Made by a program: the position numbers and the translations under genes | NCBI GenBank assembly: GCA_013285425.1 | Contig: CP053447.1 | Span: 998,001 to 1,062,000, forward strand | DNA: 64,000 nt | DNA from: Ignavibacteriota bacterium | Lineage (GTDB): Bacteria > Bacteroidota > Ignavibacteria > Ignavibacteriales > Ignavibacteriaceae | Direction: 5' to 3' | Shown: positions 10,175-19,929 of the stretch, piece by piece | Numbering within the stretch: the first letter of the stretch is position 1 | Layout of the letters: each line of letters begins with the position of its first letter | The notes under the pieces: model-generated | Told to the model about the DNA's origin: nothing | Databases searched by the model: none | What the model saw: only the letters and a program-made list of their open reading frames with translations

Positions 10175-11149
10175 ATGAATTTTGCAATTACTGTTTTGGT
10201 AACCACCTACAATTGCGGTGTTTATATTAAGCAAGCCATTCAAAGTATTTTAAATCAGACATACAAATATTTCGAATTATTAATTATTGATGATGGCTCT
10301 AATGACAATACAGATGAAATTGTTTGGAGCTTTAATGATGATCGGATCAGATATATTAAAACACATCATATCGGTAGGAGTGCTGCATTAAATATGGGAT
10401 TACAGGAAGCTAAACATGAACTGATTTCATTTTGTGATGCTGATGATATCATTCATCCTCAGAAACTTGAGAAACAATTAAGGTTATTTAAGAATGAAAA
10501 TGATTTAGTTTTTACTGATACAGCAGTTTTTAGGAATAAGAAAATTCTATATGAGTTAAAAATCTTAAATGATATGAACATTATAAAACGTAAGATTGCT
10601 CTGCACGGTCATTTTGGACAATCTATATTATATAATAGAGACTTTATTTTGAGAAACGGCGGTTACAATAATAATCTTACAGCATTTGTTGATTATGATT
10701 TATTGTTAAGAATCTTTAATAAAGGCAATATTATTGTTCTGCCAGAGGTTTTATATTTTCAAAGGTTAAGAGAAAATTCAATTAGCACAACCGATACTAT
10801 GAAAAAGAAACACATAATATATCAGGTGCAAAAGAATTACTTTACAAAGCTTGAAGAAAATTTTGGTATTTCTTCAAACAAAGATCAATTGATAATTAAA
10901 GGTTGGCGGGAGTTTTTTTACGGCGGGAAGAAAACTGCCAGAGAATATTGGCTGAAAGCGGGATTTAAAATCTGGGATCTTAAGCTTACGTTTACTTTTT
11001 TATTATCTTTTTTGCCCGAGAGCTTTCTTGATTATATAAAGAATAAAAGAGTAAGGCTTATGACAGAGTACAGAATAAATAAACTTTTTGGTAAAAATAA
11101 TATCCAAATTATTTTTAATAGAGTTGTTGAGCAATTAGCTGCAAAATGA
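10175..11149 (+). CDS. Glycosyltransferase family 2
   Basis: 324 residues, starting one base after the previous stop. GT-A signatures: TVLVTTYNCGVYIKQAIQS, FELLIIDDGSNDNTDE, GRSAALNMGLQEAKHELISF and CDADDIIH. The paired QSILNQT segments near the N-terminus are shared with the gene just upstream, which suggests a tandem duplication followed by divergence. The last ~80 residues are basic and hydrophobic and may contact the membrane. Donor and acceptor are unknown. Overlap of 4 bases with the next gene. Confidence 0.85.
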   Translation: MNFAITVLVTTYNCGVYIKQAIQSILNQTYKYFELLIIDDGSNDNTDEIVWSFNDDRIRYIKTHHIGRSAALNMGLQEAKHELISFCDADDIIHPQKLEKQLRLFKNENDLVFTDTAVFRNKKILYELKILNDMNIIKRKIALHGHFGQSILYNRDFILRNGGYNNNLTAFVDYDLLLRIFNKGNIIVLPEVLYFQRLRENSISTTDTMKKKHIIYQVQKNYFTKLEENFGISSNKDQLIIKGWREFFYGGKKTAREYWLKAGFKIWDLKLTFTFLLSFLPESFLDYIKNKRVRLMTEYRINKLFGKNNIQIIFNRVVEQLAAK

Positions 11150-12222
11150 TAAATATTTTACATCTTCAAAATTATCTTAACTTGTCCTGCGGCGTTTCAA
11201 AGACTATTTACCTTATAGTTAAAAACTCTTCACATCAATTTAAGCACAATGTTATTTGTTTTGGGGGCGATGGGTTATCAAGATTCGGAGAAATGAATAT
11301 TGATCCAATTATTTTAGATAATAATAAGAGATCCTACAAAAGTGTTCTAACTCATTTTACTAAGTTGTATCGTTATTGCAGACAAAATGAAATAAACATT
11401 ATTCATTCACATCACAGATACTTTGATGCCTTATCCAGATTGTTAAAATTATTTTTATCAGTAAAGACGATTACTTCTGTTCAAAGTAAAGTGTACGGCA
11501 ATAAAATAATTAGTTATAAAGCAGATATGCTGATTCCTTGTAGTAATTTTATTAAAGAACATTTGATAAAGAATTTTAATATTAAAGAAGAGCGGCTTAG
11601 AGTTATTTATAATTCTGTTGATCAATCTGAAGCTTTTACCCTGAGACCGAAAGAAGAAATAATGAACGAACTTAATATTCTGTCTGACAGTTTTATAATT
11701 GGTTATTTGGGCAGACTTGATTATTCGGAAAAGGGTATTGATATTTTATTAGAAGCGTTCAGGCTCTTGAGTGAAACTAATAAAAATATATTCTTATTAT
11801 TGATCGGAAATGGAAAAGATGAAAATGAAATTAAGTCATTTATTTCTGCTCATCAACTTAATGCAAAAGTATTTAACTCGAAAAAGGATATATTTAATTA
11901 CTATCAGTTAATAGATCTGTTCGTTTTGCCGTCAAGAATAGAACCATTTGGAATTGTAATTATTGAGGCAGGAATAATGAGAGTTCCAGTTATTGCTAGT
12001 AATGTTGATGGAATTCCTGAATTAATAGAACATGAAATAAATGGGCTATTGTTTGAATCGGGAAATGTACACGATTTAAAAGCTAAGATTATTAGAGTTA
12101 TGAACAATCCTGAACTTGCACGGGGATATGCTCGAAACTTATATCGAAAAGTGAATGATTCATTTACAATCGAGAGGACAATACCATTATATGAGCAGAT
12201 ATATCAAGATGTTATTGGATGA
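11146..12222 (+). CDS. Glycosyltransferase family 4 (GT-B)
   Basis: 358 residues of GT-B architecture. The N-terminal domain contains IIHSHHRYFDALSRL. The C-terminal nucleotide-sugar domain begins with FIIGYLGRLDYSEKGIDILL and ends with the EX7E motif (RIEPFGIVIIEAGIMRVPVI) and GIPELIEHEINGLLFESG. GT4 enzymes are retaining transferases using UDP-, GDP- or other activated hexoses. ATGA-type overlap with the gene before. It continues the surface-polysaccharide cluster. Confidence 0.88.
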   Translation: MINILHLQNYLNLSCGVSKTIYLIVKNSSHQFKHNVICFGGDGLSRFGEMNIDPIILDNNKRSYKSVLTHFTKLYRYCRQNEINIIHSHHRYFDALSRLLKLFLSVKTITSVQSKVYGNKIISYKADMLIPCSNFIKEHLIKNFNIKEERLRVIYNSVDQSEAFTLRPKEEIMNELNILSDSFIIGYLGRLDYSEKGIDILLEAFRLLSETNKNIFLLLIGNGKDENEIKSFISAHQLNAKVFNSKKDIFNYYQLIDLFVLPSRIEPFGIVIIEAGIMRVPVIASNVDGIPELIEHEINGLLFESGNVHDLKAKIIRVMNNPELARGYARNLYRKVNDSFTIERTIPLYEQIYQDVIG

Positions 12223-12961
12223 TTCAAATTCTATTTCTATAATTTCATGTAGAATCAATCTGCTTGATTACAAAGATTTATTAACTGCTATTGATAAAGC
12301 AATAAATGATAATTTGTCATTAACCATTACAGGAGCAAATGCTCACATAATCAATCTGAATGAATCTGATATTTTATTTAGTAATTGTATTAAGGAATTT
12401 GACATCATACATTTTGACGGAATTGGTTCTTTTCTAGCAATTCGATTTCTTTATCCTCAATTAAAAGATTTAAAAAGAATTACCGGTTCAGATTTTTATG
12501 AAAAGTTAATTCCACATGCAATAGAATGTAATTATTCATTCTATTTTTTTGGTGATACTTCAAGCACTTTAAGTAAGTTATCAAGTAAACACCCGAGAAT
12601 AAAGATAAATGGTACTCATTCAGGATTTGATTTTAACACATATTCAGTTATTGAGGATATAAATAATTCAAACGCTGATATTGTAATTGTTGGCCTTGGT
12701 TCAGGATTACAAGAAAAGTGGATTGCACAAAATAAAAGGAAAATTAAATCAAAAGTCATTATTGCAGTTGGTGATGGGATAAAAGTTTTTGCAGGAACAA
12801 AAAAAAGAGGTCCAAAATTTATTCAGATGATTGGATTGGAGTGGTTTGTAAGGTTTTTATACGAACCGAAACGACTTTGGAAACGGTATTTTATTGGCTT
12901 ACCGTTATTTATATTTAGAATAGTAAAATTCAAGTTTCAAATAAACAAAACAGATTTATAA
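12209..12961 (+). CDS. WecG/TagA/CpsF family glycosyltransferase (GT26)
   Basis: About 250 residues. Family signatures are TITGANAHIINLNESDILF, DGIGSFLAIRFL, RITGSDFYEKLIP and the C-terminal VGLGSGLQEKWIAQNK and GDGIKVFAGTKKRGPKF. Members include WecG (ManNAcA transferase), TagA and CpsF. I favour the ATG at 12209, 14 bases inside the previous gene; the ATG at 12191 has an AGAGG 15 bases upstream and is an alternative. It closes the glycan cluster; no Wzy polymerase or ligase lies in the window. Confidence 0.85.
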   Translation: MLLDDSNSISIISCRINLLDYKDLLTAIDKAINDNLSLTITGANAHIINLNESDILFSNCIKEFDIIHFDGIGSFLAIRFLYPQLKDLKRITGSDFYEKLIPHAIECNYSFYFFGDTSSTLSKLSSKHPRIKINGTHSGFDFNTYSVIEDINNSNADIVIVGLGSGLQEKWIAQNKRKIKSKVIIAVGDGIKVFAGTKKRGPKFIQMIGLEWFVRFLYEPKRLWKRYFIGLPLFIFRIVKFKFQINKTDL

Positions 12962-12962
12962 T

Positions 12963-15900
12963 ATGAAACAAACTATAACTATTGTAATTCTTTTGACTTT
13001 AATGCTTCAATTTTCTTTTCACGCTCAATCTGATATTGAGACTTTTTCAAATGGGTTTTCTGTCAAGCTTGATTTTAATGAACCTTTTCATAATGATATT
13101 AAAAATGATTTGGTGATTATCAGAGATTATACTGATTACACAGATGTTGATGCCGCCGGGCATTTCAAACTGCCATCCAAAACTTTTTTAGTTGCAATAC
13201 CTCAATTCTCAAAACCATTTATCAGGTTTGAAAATGTTCAAACAGAAATAATCAGGAATACAATTCCTGAAATTCAGCCTAAAGTAAAAAAAGTAAATGA
13301 TTCAACAATTGTTTATGAAAAAATTGAATTTGATCAGGCAATCATTACTGATGCTTATTCAGAGATGCAGATTTTAGGCTATATCTGGTACAGAGAATAT
13401 TATTGTGCAGTTGTAAAAATAAACACTCATAAATTTGATAATACAAACAGACAGATAAAAAGAATCAAAGCAGGTGATTTGAAAATTGAATTTGATATGA
13501 ATTATCCGGTTGATTTTAATAACATATCGTTAAATACATCAGATAATATTTCTATTCCCGGTGATTTAGTCATCAATTCACAGATTGCTCAGAACTTTGC
13601 TGCAAAGCAACCGCTTCTGCTTTCTGATACTACAGGTAACTGGATTAATTATGGATATGAATATCTGAAAATTGGGACTGCTAAAGATGAACTAGTAAGA
13701 ATTACAAAGTCTGATTTAGAAACTATGGGTATTAATGTATCCCAAATTAATCCCGGGACTTTTCAGCTTTTTGAATCTTCTGTTGAAATACCAATTACTG
13801 TATTTGGAGAGGAAGATAGTGTGTTTAATGATGATGATTATATTCAATTTTATGGTACACTTAATTATCCTAAAATATCTCATCGTATTATTAACCAGCC
13901 AAATCAGCCATATAATGAATATTTAAACAGATATTCAGATACAACATTTTACTTTTTAACATGGAATAAACAGAATGGTCTGCGAATTCCTGTACAAACT
14001 GATTATGTAAACGGACTTTCCGATTCATTGAAATATTACAGGTATTTTGAACATGTTGAAAACAATATTTTATTTCAAAATTGCTATACAGATGAAGTTG
14101 AAAACCAAACTCCGGGATGGTTGCGGAACAAGACATGGTATTTTGTACAGACAACTTGGTTTTATAGTAATACTACGCGTAATTACAATTTTAATGTTAT
14201 AGATGTAGTTCCAAATAAACTTGCAAAATTTTTCTATAAAGCAGTTAGCTTCGGTTCTGATAAAGTTTATGATGCCCATCAGCTGACGTTAAAAGTAAAT
14301 TCTGTCTTAATAGATTCACAATCAATCAATAGAAATGATCAGGTTTTATTATCCGGTCAGTTAAACACCAATCAGCTATCAGCCAATCCAAGTGTTATGA
14401 CTATAAAAAACCATGCAAATTCAAGTTCAAGTAATGCTGTTGTGCCAGACTGGTATGATGTTGAATATCCTCGTTATTTGAAACTTGATTCTGATTTCCT
14501 TTTGTTTACAGTGGATGATGATGTTTCAAGTGGTTTAAAAACAATAACAGTAGATAATCCTGCTTCATCCACATTTGAAATATATAAAGTTAAACCTTCT
14601 TTTAAGAAAATAACTGGTTTTCAAATTAATTCTGGTAAGCTTTTGTTTACAGATACTGTTAATGCCGGAGATAGATATATCATTTCAGAAGTATCCAAAA
14701 TCGGTAAACCTGTTTTCTATTATAAAAAGCAGTTTGTAAATCTCAGATCAAAAAGCGAACAAACTGATTATCTGGCAATAACTCATCCGAAATTCATTTC
14801 ATCAGCACAAAGCTATGTAAATTTAATTTCATCAATTTACAATGTAACTGCAAATCTTATCTCTGTTGAGGATATCTTTGATGAATTTGGATTTGGCTAT
14901 CCAACTCCTGAATCTATAAGATTATTTAATGCTGTAACTTATCAAAACAAACAATCTCCAAAGCCTCAGTATCTTACAATAATAGGAGATGCTAATTATG
15001 ATTATAAATTATACAGATTTAAATCCGATGGCGTAAAGGGCGGGGGAAATTTTGTACCGGGATTTGGAAATCCGATAAGTGATAATTGGTTTGCAGTCTG
15101 GAACCCCGATACTCTACCGATTCCGCAAATGAAAGTCGGAAGGATACCGATTAATACAAGCGAAGAATTGGATTACTACTTAAGTAAGGTTCAGAATAAT
15201 TTTAATCAGAGATATAATGAATGGAACAAAGAGTATATGTTTTTTTCAGGAGGCAGAGCAAATGAGCCGGGTGAAATTGCGCAGTTAAAAGCAGCTAATG
15301 ATCAGGTGATTAACAATCATGTAAAGCCGGCTCCATTAGCTGGTTCGTACACTCATTTTTATAAGACATCAGAACCAATGACAGATTTTGGTCCTTACGC
15401 GCCGGAAGAAATTTCAAGGAAGATAGATGCAGGAGCGGTTTTTATTTCATATATCGGACATAGCGGTACCGCAACCTGGGATAATAGTATAAATGAGACT
15501 ACTCAGTTGAAAAATAAAGTCAATCGTAATCCATTGATCACGGATTTTGGATGTTCTACTAATAAATTTGCAGAACCTGATATCCTTTCTTTTGGTGAAA
15601 GATTTTTGTTTAACAGTGATGGACAGGCAATAGGTTATATCGGAAATTCATCATTAGGTTTTACCAGTACATCGTTGACATTGCCAATTTATTTTTATGG
15701 AGAGATTATTAATAGCACTGATAAGGAAGTAGGAGCTTCACATCTATTATCAAAAATCAAAATGTTTAATAACTTAGGGACATCAACGTTTTTTAGATTA
15801 TTTGCGTTAACAAATACTTTGTTAGGAGATCCAGTGCTCAGGATTAAAATTCCGGATAAGCCAAATCTTAATATTTCAGAAGCTGATGTAATCTTTAATA

Positions 15901-18314
15901 ATAATTTTATTAATGATGCGATCGATTCAGTTAAAGTGGATGTTATTATTAATAATTTCGGTATTAAGGATACCTCAATGTTTAATTATAGTATCACACA
16001 CATCTTTAATGGTAATGTTCAAAAGAATTATTCTTACCGGAGAAGTTTACCTTCTTTCAAAGATACTTTATCAGTTTGGATTTTCACAAAAGGGTTAGCT
16101 GGTGAAAATGTTTTAACTGTTAATCTTGATCCAAATAATGAGGTAAATGAAATATATGAAGATGATAACAACCTTACATTTCATTTTTATGTTTACTCAA
16201 CAGAGCTAAGAGATATTGTTAAACACAGAATAGAAAATCCTGAATTAAACAGTATAAAAATTCTGAATCCATCTTTAAATAGTATAGATCCATTTCAAAT
16301 CAGATATCAAATTTCAGAAACAGAAAGTTTTCTTAACCCTGTCGAAAACACAATTTCTTCTGATTCGTTCTTTACATTATTAAATCTGTCTGGACTGCAA
16401 AACAATAAAAGGTATTACTTCAGATATAAGATGGATGAAGCCGGTTCATCTTATTCTGGTATAAAATCTTTTTATAATAAAAATAATTCTGACTTTTTAC
16501 TTAATGACTCGGTTTCCTTTGCAAATCAGGTTACAAATGACCTTGAGTATAAGAATGAAAAATTATCAATCGAACCTGAAGAAATAAATATTTCCGTTAC
16601 TTCCGCCGGATTTGAAGCAGGCAAAACTTGTGTAATAGCAAAAAACGGAATTAATCTTTTATCAAATACATTTTTTGCCGGAATAGGAATTGTTGTCTTT
16701 GATGATGTAACATTTGAAATTGATACATCAACATGGTTCACATTATTTAATCAGCCTGCTAATGTTGAGGCTTTAGCTGTATTGATTGATTCAATTCCTG
16801 ATGGTAAAATTGTAGCGATGGGGGTTTCTTCTGATGCGGCTAATAATATGTCCGCTCATTTAAGAAATGCTATTATATCTTTAGGCAGCACAAAAATTAC
16901 TGAGCTGCAGTATAGAAGTTCCTGGGCTTTGATCGGTAAGAAAGGGGCTGTTCCCGGAGAAGTAATAGAAGAAGTTAGAGGCAGATATGATGGACTTATT
17001 TATATTGACACAACTTTTGTAATCCCTAAGAAAGAAGGCACACTTGAAACTGCTGAAATTGGTCCGTCATCTGATTGGCAATATGCAAACTTTGAACAAA
17101 CAATACCATCTGGTTGTACAATCCAGCATTTTGTATATGGAATAAAATCTGACTTACAGATTGATTCTCTTGGCACCTTGAATTTAACAAATAACACTGC
17201 AGCTCTTGATTTTATTAATCCCGAAGTTTATCCGAAAATAAAAATTAAATCTTACTTCAATGCAAATACTGAAGGAGTTTCACCGGAACTTTTATCACTT
17301 GGGATTGATTATACCGGCTTATCAGAAATTGGAACGAACTATCAGGTTATTGAAGTAAATAAAGATACAGTGCTTGCTGGCGAAAATGTTAATCTTACTT
17401 TTTGGATTTATAATATTGGTGAAGCTAAAGCAGATTCATTCGATGTAGTAGTGAGTGTATTTAACTCAAATAATAATTTAGATTCAAGCTATAGATTTAA
17501 TTCTGTTTCTATATCTGCCGGTGGAAAGTTAAAGTTTGACGTTAGTTATACTCCTTATGGTTCAGATACAGATAAGAAATTTTTTGTTCTTATCGATCCG
17601 GATAACAGGGTAAAAGAATACTTCAAAGACAATAACTTCTTTACGAAATCATTCTATGTTCAAAGGGATATTGTTTCGCCAGCCGTTAAAATTACTTTTG
17701 ATGATGCTGAAGTTATATATGGTGATTTCGTTTCTAACAAACCTGATATCAAGATTGCATTGAGTGATGATTCTCCCATCCCGATTACTGATACTTCAGC
17801 AGTAAAAATTTATCTTAATGAAATGCCGGTTTACTATGGAGTTACTCAGAATAATATTTCCTATTCTACAAGTCCGGACAATCCTAAATTTATTGCTAAT
17901 TATAAACCTGAACTTGAAGATGGTGATTATTTACTAAGAGTAGTTGGAAAGGATTTAAGCGGTAACATAGCAGATTCAGCTTCGAGTGAAGTATATTTTG
18001 TTGTTTCTTCTGAAACAAAACTTCATCAGGTTTATAACTATCCCAATCCGTTCTCTGAGGAAACTTATTTTACATTCAGGTTAAGCCAGATACCGCAGGA
18101 AATAAAAATTAAAATTTACACTATCGCCGGAAGATTGATAAAAGAGATAGTTCGTAATTCATCAGAATTAAATTATGATCTCAATAAAATATTATGGAAT
18201 GGACGGGATGAAGACGGAGATATTATTGCAAATGGTACTTATATTTACAAAGTTTTTATAAAAAATCAGGATAAAGTAGAATCCGTTACTCAAAAGTTAG
18301 TTATTGTTAAGTAA
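12963..18314 (+). CDS. porU: PorU-like C25 family peptidase of the type IX secretion system
   Basis: 1783 residues: signal peptide (IVILLTLMLQFSFHAQ), long beta-rich N-terminus, C25 (gingipain-like) catalytic domain and a C-terminal sorting domain. The catalytic His is about residue 833 (FISYIGHSGTATWD) and the Cys about 864 (TDFGCSTNKFAEPD). The last ~90 residues have the T9SS CTD/FlgD-like form (VYNYPNPFSEETYFTFRL ... GTYIYKVFI). PorU removes the sorting domains of T9SS cargo and attaches them to lipopolysaccharide at the cell surface. The protein is several hundred residues longer than typical PorU; two CARDB-like segments (SVKVDVIINNFG, NLTFWIYNIGEAKADSF) account for some of this. A secreted gingipain-like peptidase is the alternative. 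Starts one base after the glycan cluster. Confidence 0.82.
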   Translation: MKQTITIVILLTLMLQFSFHAQSDIETFSNGFSVKLDFNEPFHNDIKNDLVIIRDYTDYTDVDAAGHFKLPSKTFLVAIPQFSKPFIRFENVQTEIIRNTIPEIQPKVKKVNDSTIVYEKIEFDQAIITDAYSEMQILGYIWYREYYCAVVKINTHKFDNTNRQIKRIKAGDLKIEFDMNYPVDFNNISLNTSDNISIPGDLVINSQIAQNFAAKQPLLLSDTTGNWINYGYEYLKIGTAKDELVRITKSDLETMGINVSQINPGTFQLFESSVEIPITVFGEEDSVFNDDDYIQFYGTLNYPKISHRIINQPNQPYNEYLNRYSDTTFYFLTWNKQNGLRIPVQTDYVNGLSDSLKYYRYFEHVENNILFQNCYTDEVENQTPGWLRNKTWYFVQTTWFYSNTTRNYNFNVIDVVPNKLAKFFYKAVSFGSDKVYDAHQLTLKVNSVLIDSQSINRNDQVLLSGQLNTNQLSANPSVMTIKNHANSSSSNAVVPDWYDVEYPRYLKLDSDFLLFTVDDDVSSGLKTITVDNPASSTFEIYKVKPSFKKITGFQINSGKLLFTDTVNAGDRYIISEVSKIGKPVFYYKKQFVNLRSKSEQTDYLAITHPKFISSAQSYVNLISSIYNVTANLISVEDIFDEFGFGYPTPESIRLFNAVTYQNKQSPKPQYLTIIGDANYDYKLYRFKSDGVKGGGNFVPGFGNPISDNWFAVWNPDTLPIPQMKVGRIPINTSEELDYYLSKVQNNFNQRYNEWNKEYMFFSGGRANEPGEIAQLKAANDQVINNHVKPAPLAGSYTHFYKTSEPMTDFGPYAPEEISRKIDAGAVFISYIGHSGTATWDNSINETTQLKNKVNRNPLITDFGCSTNKFAEPDILSFGERFLFNSDGQAIGYIGNSSLGFTSTSLTLPIYFYGEIINSTDKEVGASHLLSKIKMFNNLGTSTFFRLFALTNTLLGDPVLRIKIPDKPNLNISEADVIFNNNFINDAIDSVKVDVIINNFGIKDTSMFNYSITHIFNGNVQKNYSYRRSLPSFKDTLSVWIFTKGLAGENVLTVNLDPNNEVNEIYEDDNNLTFHFYVYSTELRDIVKHRIENPELNSIKILNPSLNSIDPFQIRYQISETESFLNPVENTISSDSFFTLLNLSGLQNNKRYYFRYKMDEAGSSYSGIKSFYNKNNSDFLLNDSVSFANQVTNDLEYKNEKLSIEPEEINISVTSAGFEAGKTCVIAKNGINLLSNTFFAGIGIVVFDDVTFEIDTSTWFTLFNQPANVEALAVLIDSIPDGKIVAMGVSSDAANNMSAHLRNAIISLGSTKITELQYRSSWALIGKKGAVPGEVIEEVRGRYDGLIYIDTTFVIPKKEGTLETAEIGPSSDWQYANFEQTIPSGCTIQHFVYGIKSDLQIDSLGTLNLTNNTAALDFINPEVYPKIKIKSYFNANTEGVSPELLSLGIDYTGLSEIGTNYQVIEVNKDTVLAGENVNLTFWIYNIGEAKADSFDVVVSVFNSNNNLDSSYRFNSVSISAGGKLKFDVSYTPYGSDTDKKFFVLIDPDNRVKEYFKDNNFFTKSFYVQRDIVSPAVKITFDDAEVIYGDFVSNKPDIKIALSDDSPIPITDTSAVKIYLNEMPVYYGVTQNNISYSTSPDNPKFIANYKPELEDGDYLLRVVGKDLSGNIADSASSEVYFVVSSETKLHQVYNYPNPFSEETYFTFRLSQIPQEIKIKIYTIAGRLIKEIVRNSSELNYDLNKILWNGRDEDGDIIANGTYIYKVFIKNQDKVESVTQKLVIVK

Positions 18315-18343
18315 AAATAATTTATTAAAGTATGGAGAAATAT

Positions 18344-19687
18344 ATGAAGTCAACATTGCTGTTATTTTTAATGATAATACTATCTGTTCAATCAAATGCT
18401 CAGTGGGATAATTATCCCAAACCAGATGAAGGTTTTATTAACAGCGGCTTAGGTATTACCTGGATTGATGGAAAACCTCATTACCGTATTGCATTCAGAC
18501 CAGAGATTTCTTTTTCTGATTTTGGTATCGGCTTGGACCTTAATCTGGACTTTGATTCAGAAGGGAAGTTAAGAAAAGAAAATTTTAACGAAACATCGGA
18601 TTATCTTAGTATTATCAGATATATAAGATATGGAATTAAGAACGATCCTGTTTTTATTAAAATCGGTGCGCTTGATTACTATACTTTAGGACATGGAAGC
18701 ATTATGCAGCACTACAATAACAGTCCGACTTTTGATAACAGAAGAATTGGATTCGTTGCTGATATTGATTTCGGAAAGTTTGGCTTCGAATCAATTATGG
18801 GTTCGTTCTCTCCCGCAGGTGTATTTGGAATTAGAGGTTACATCAGACCTTTGCAGTTTACTTCCGCAGCAGATATTCCAATTATAGGTAATCTTGAAAC
18901 TGGAGTCTCTTTCGTCTCGGATATGAACAAAGATGCAGGGATTATCAACGGCACATACAATAATTCATTGAAAAAGTTCGACATTACAGAAGATAAAGGC
19001 GCAATAAGTGTGATTGGATTTGATATTGGACTTCCATTGCTTAACTCAAGTGTTACTGATATTACCTTATACGCAGATTATTCAAAGATATCAGGGTTTG
19101 GCAGCGGAGTAGCAGCAGGTGTTATGTTTGATTTTAATCTCAGTACTCTTGTTAATGTTAATGCAAAATTAGAAAGAAGATTTAATAACGGTAAGTATAT
19201 TCCATCGTATTTTAATTCCTTACACGAAATAGAAAGATTTAAAGTTGATTCAGCAGCAGGAACATTTACAAGTAAAGCGCTTGCACTAAATAGTATAACT
19301 GAAAATCAAAATGGGTTTTACGGAAATTTACTGATAAGAATCTTAGGACTGTTTGATATTTATGGCGGCTATCAGCGTCTGGATAAAGAACCTAAAAGCG
19401 GTATTATGAACCTGAGAAGTGCTATTGAACCGGAAGGAGTTCCATTTGTTTTACGTGCTGGTTACGATAAAATAAATATTCAAAATGAAAAAGATCTCTT
19501 TACTCTTGATGATCGTTCTTATTTGTTTACAGAAGTGGGATACAAACCGGTTGAGTATTTACTTATATCCATTGTTTACAGTTGGACTTATACTCCAATC
19601 AGAGGCGGAGATGATAAGATAATTGGATTTGAACCACAAAAAAGAATAGAACCAAGAGTATCGTTTATTTATCCGTTTAAGTTTTAG
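18344..19687 (+). CDS. Predicted outer-membrane beta-barrel protein downstream of porU
   Basis: I use the ATG at 18344 because GGAG sits 6 bases upstream; the ATG at 18332 overlaps that site. About 447 residues with a signal peptide (LLLFLMIILSVQSNAQ) and repeated amphipathic strands rich in Gly and Tyr (GFGSGVAAGVMFDFNLS, GFYGNLLIRILGLFDIYGGY), ending in the aromatic RVSFIYPFKF, as expected for a barrel inserted by BamA. It lies 29 bases after porU and is probably co-transcribed. It lacks the repeats of PorV, so I do not call it that. Function unknown. Confidence 0.7.
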   Translation: MKSTLLLFLMIILSVQSNAQWDNYPKPDEGFINSGLGITWIDGKPHYRIAFRPEISFSDFGIGLDLNLDFDSEGKLRKENFNETSDYLSIIRYIRYGIKNDPVFIKIGALDYYTLGHGSIMQHYNNSPTFDNRRIGFVADIDFGKFGFESIMGSFSPAGVFGIRGYIRPLQFTSAADIPIIGNLETGVSFVSDMNKDAGIINGTYNNSLKKFDITEDKGAISVIGFDIGLPLLNSSVTDITLYADYSKISGFGSGVAAGVMFDFNLSTLVNVNAKLERRFNNGKYIPSYFNSLHEIERFKVDSAAGTFTSKALALNSITENQNGFYGNLLIRILGLFDIYGGYQRLDKEPKSGIMNLRSAIEPEGVPFVLRAGYDKINIQNEKDLFTLDDRSYLFTEVGYKPVEYLLISIVYSWTYTPIRGGDDKIIGFEPQKRIEPRVSFIYPFKF

Positions 19688-19922
19688 ATAGTTACTAAAT
19701 TATTTTACAATTAATAAAGAGTCTTATCAACAAACTAATGGTATGACTCTTCATTTATATTTTTAACTTATTCAGATACTGTATTTGTGATTAAATGGTA
19801 GTAAAAAGCATTACGCTAAATATTATCAGGGTTCGATTAGTGTGATAATGTCGGATAAGCACTGATCAAACATGTGGGATAGTTCTTTGCGAATTATTGT
19901 AAGTGAAGATTAATTTCTGCAA

Positions 19923-19929
19923 TAGATAA
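19923..19929. repeat. Target-site duplication, left copy of the IS
   Basis: The 7-mer tagataa at 19923-19929 directly precedes the left inverted end and recurs at 21325-21331 directly after the right end. IS256-family elements usually make 8-9 bp duplications; a mismatch in the flanking base would explain 7. Its intactness points to a fairly recent insertion. Confidence 0.7.

Noticed and set aside
18344..19687. PorV (T9SS shuttle) next to porU
   Set aside because: Lacks the PorV sequence pattern; only a generic barrel signature is visible.
19717..19751. Terminator after the barrel protein (aagagtc/gactctt)
   Set aside because: Only a 7-bp stem with a 21-base loop and no T-run; too weak to claim.
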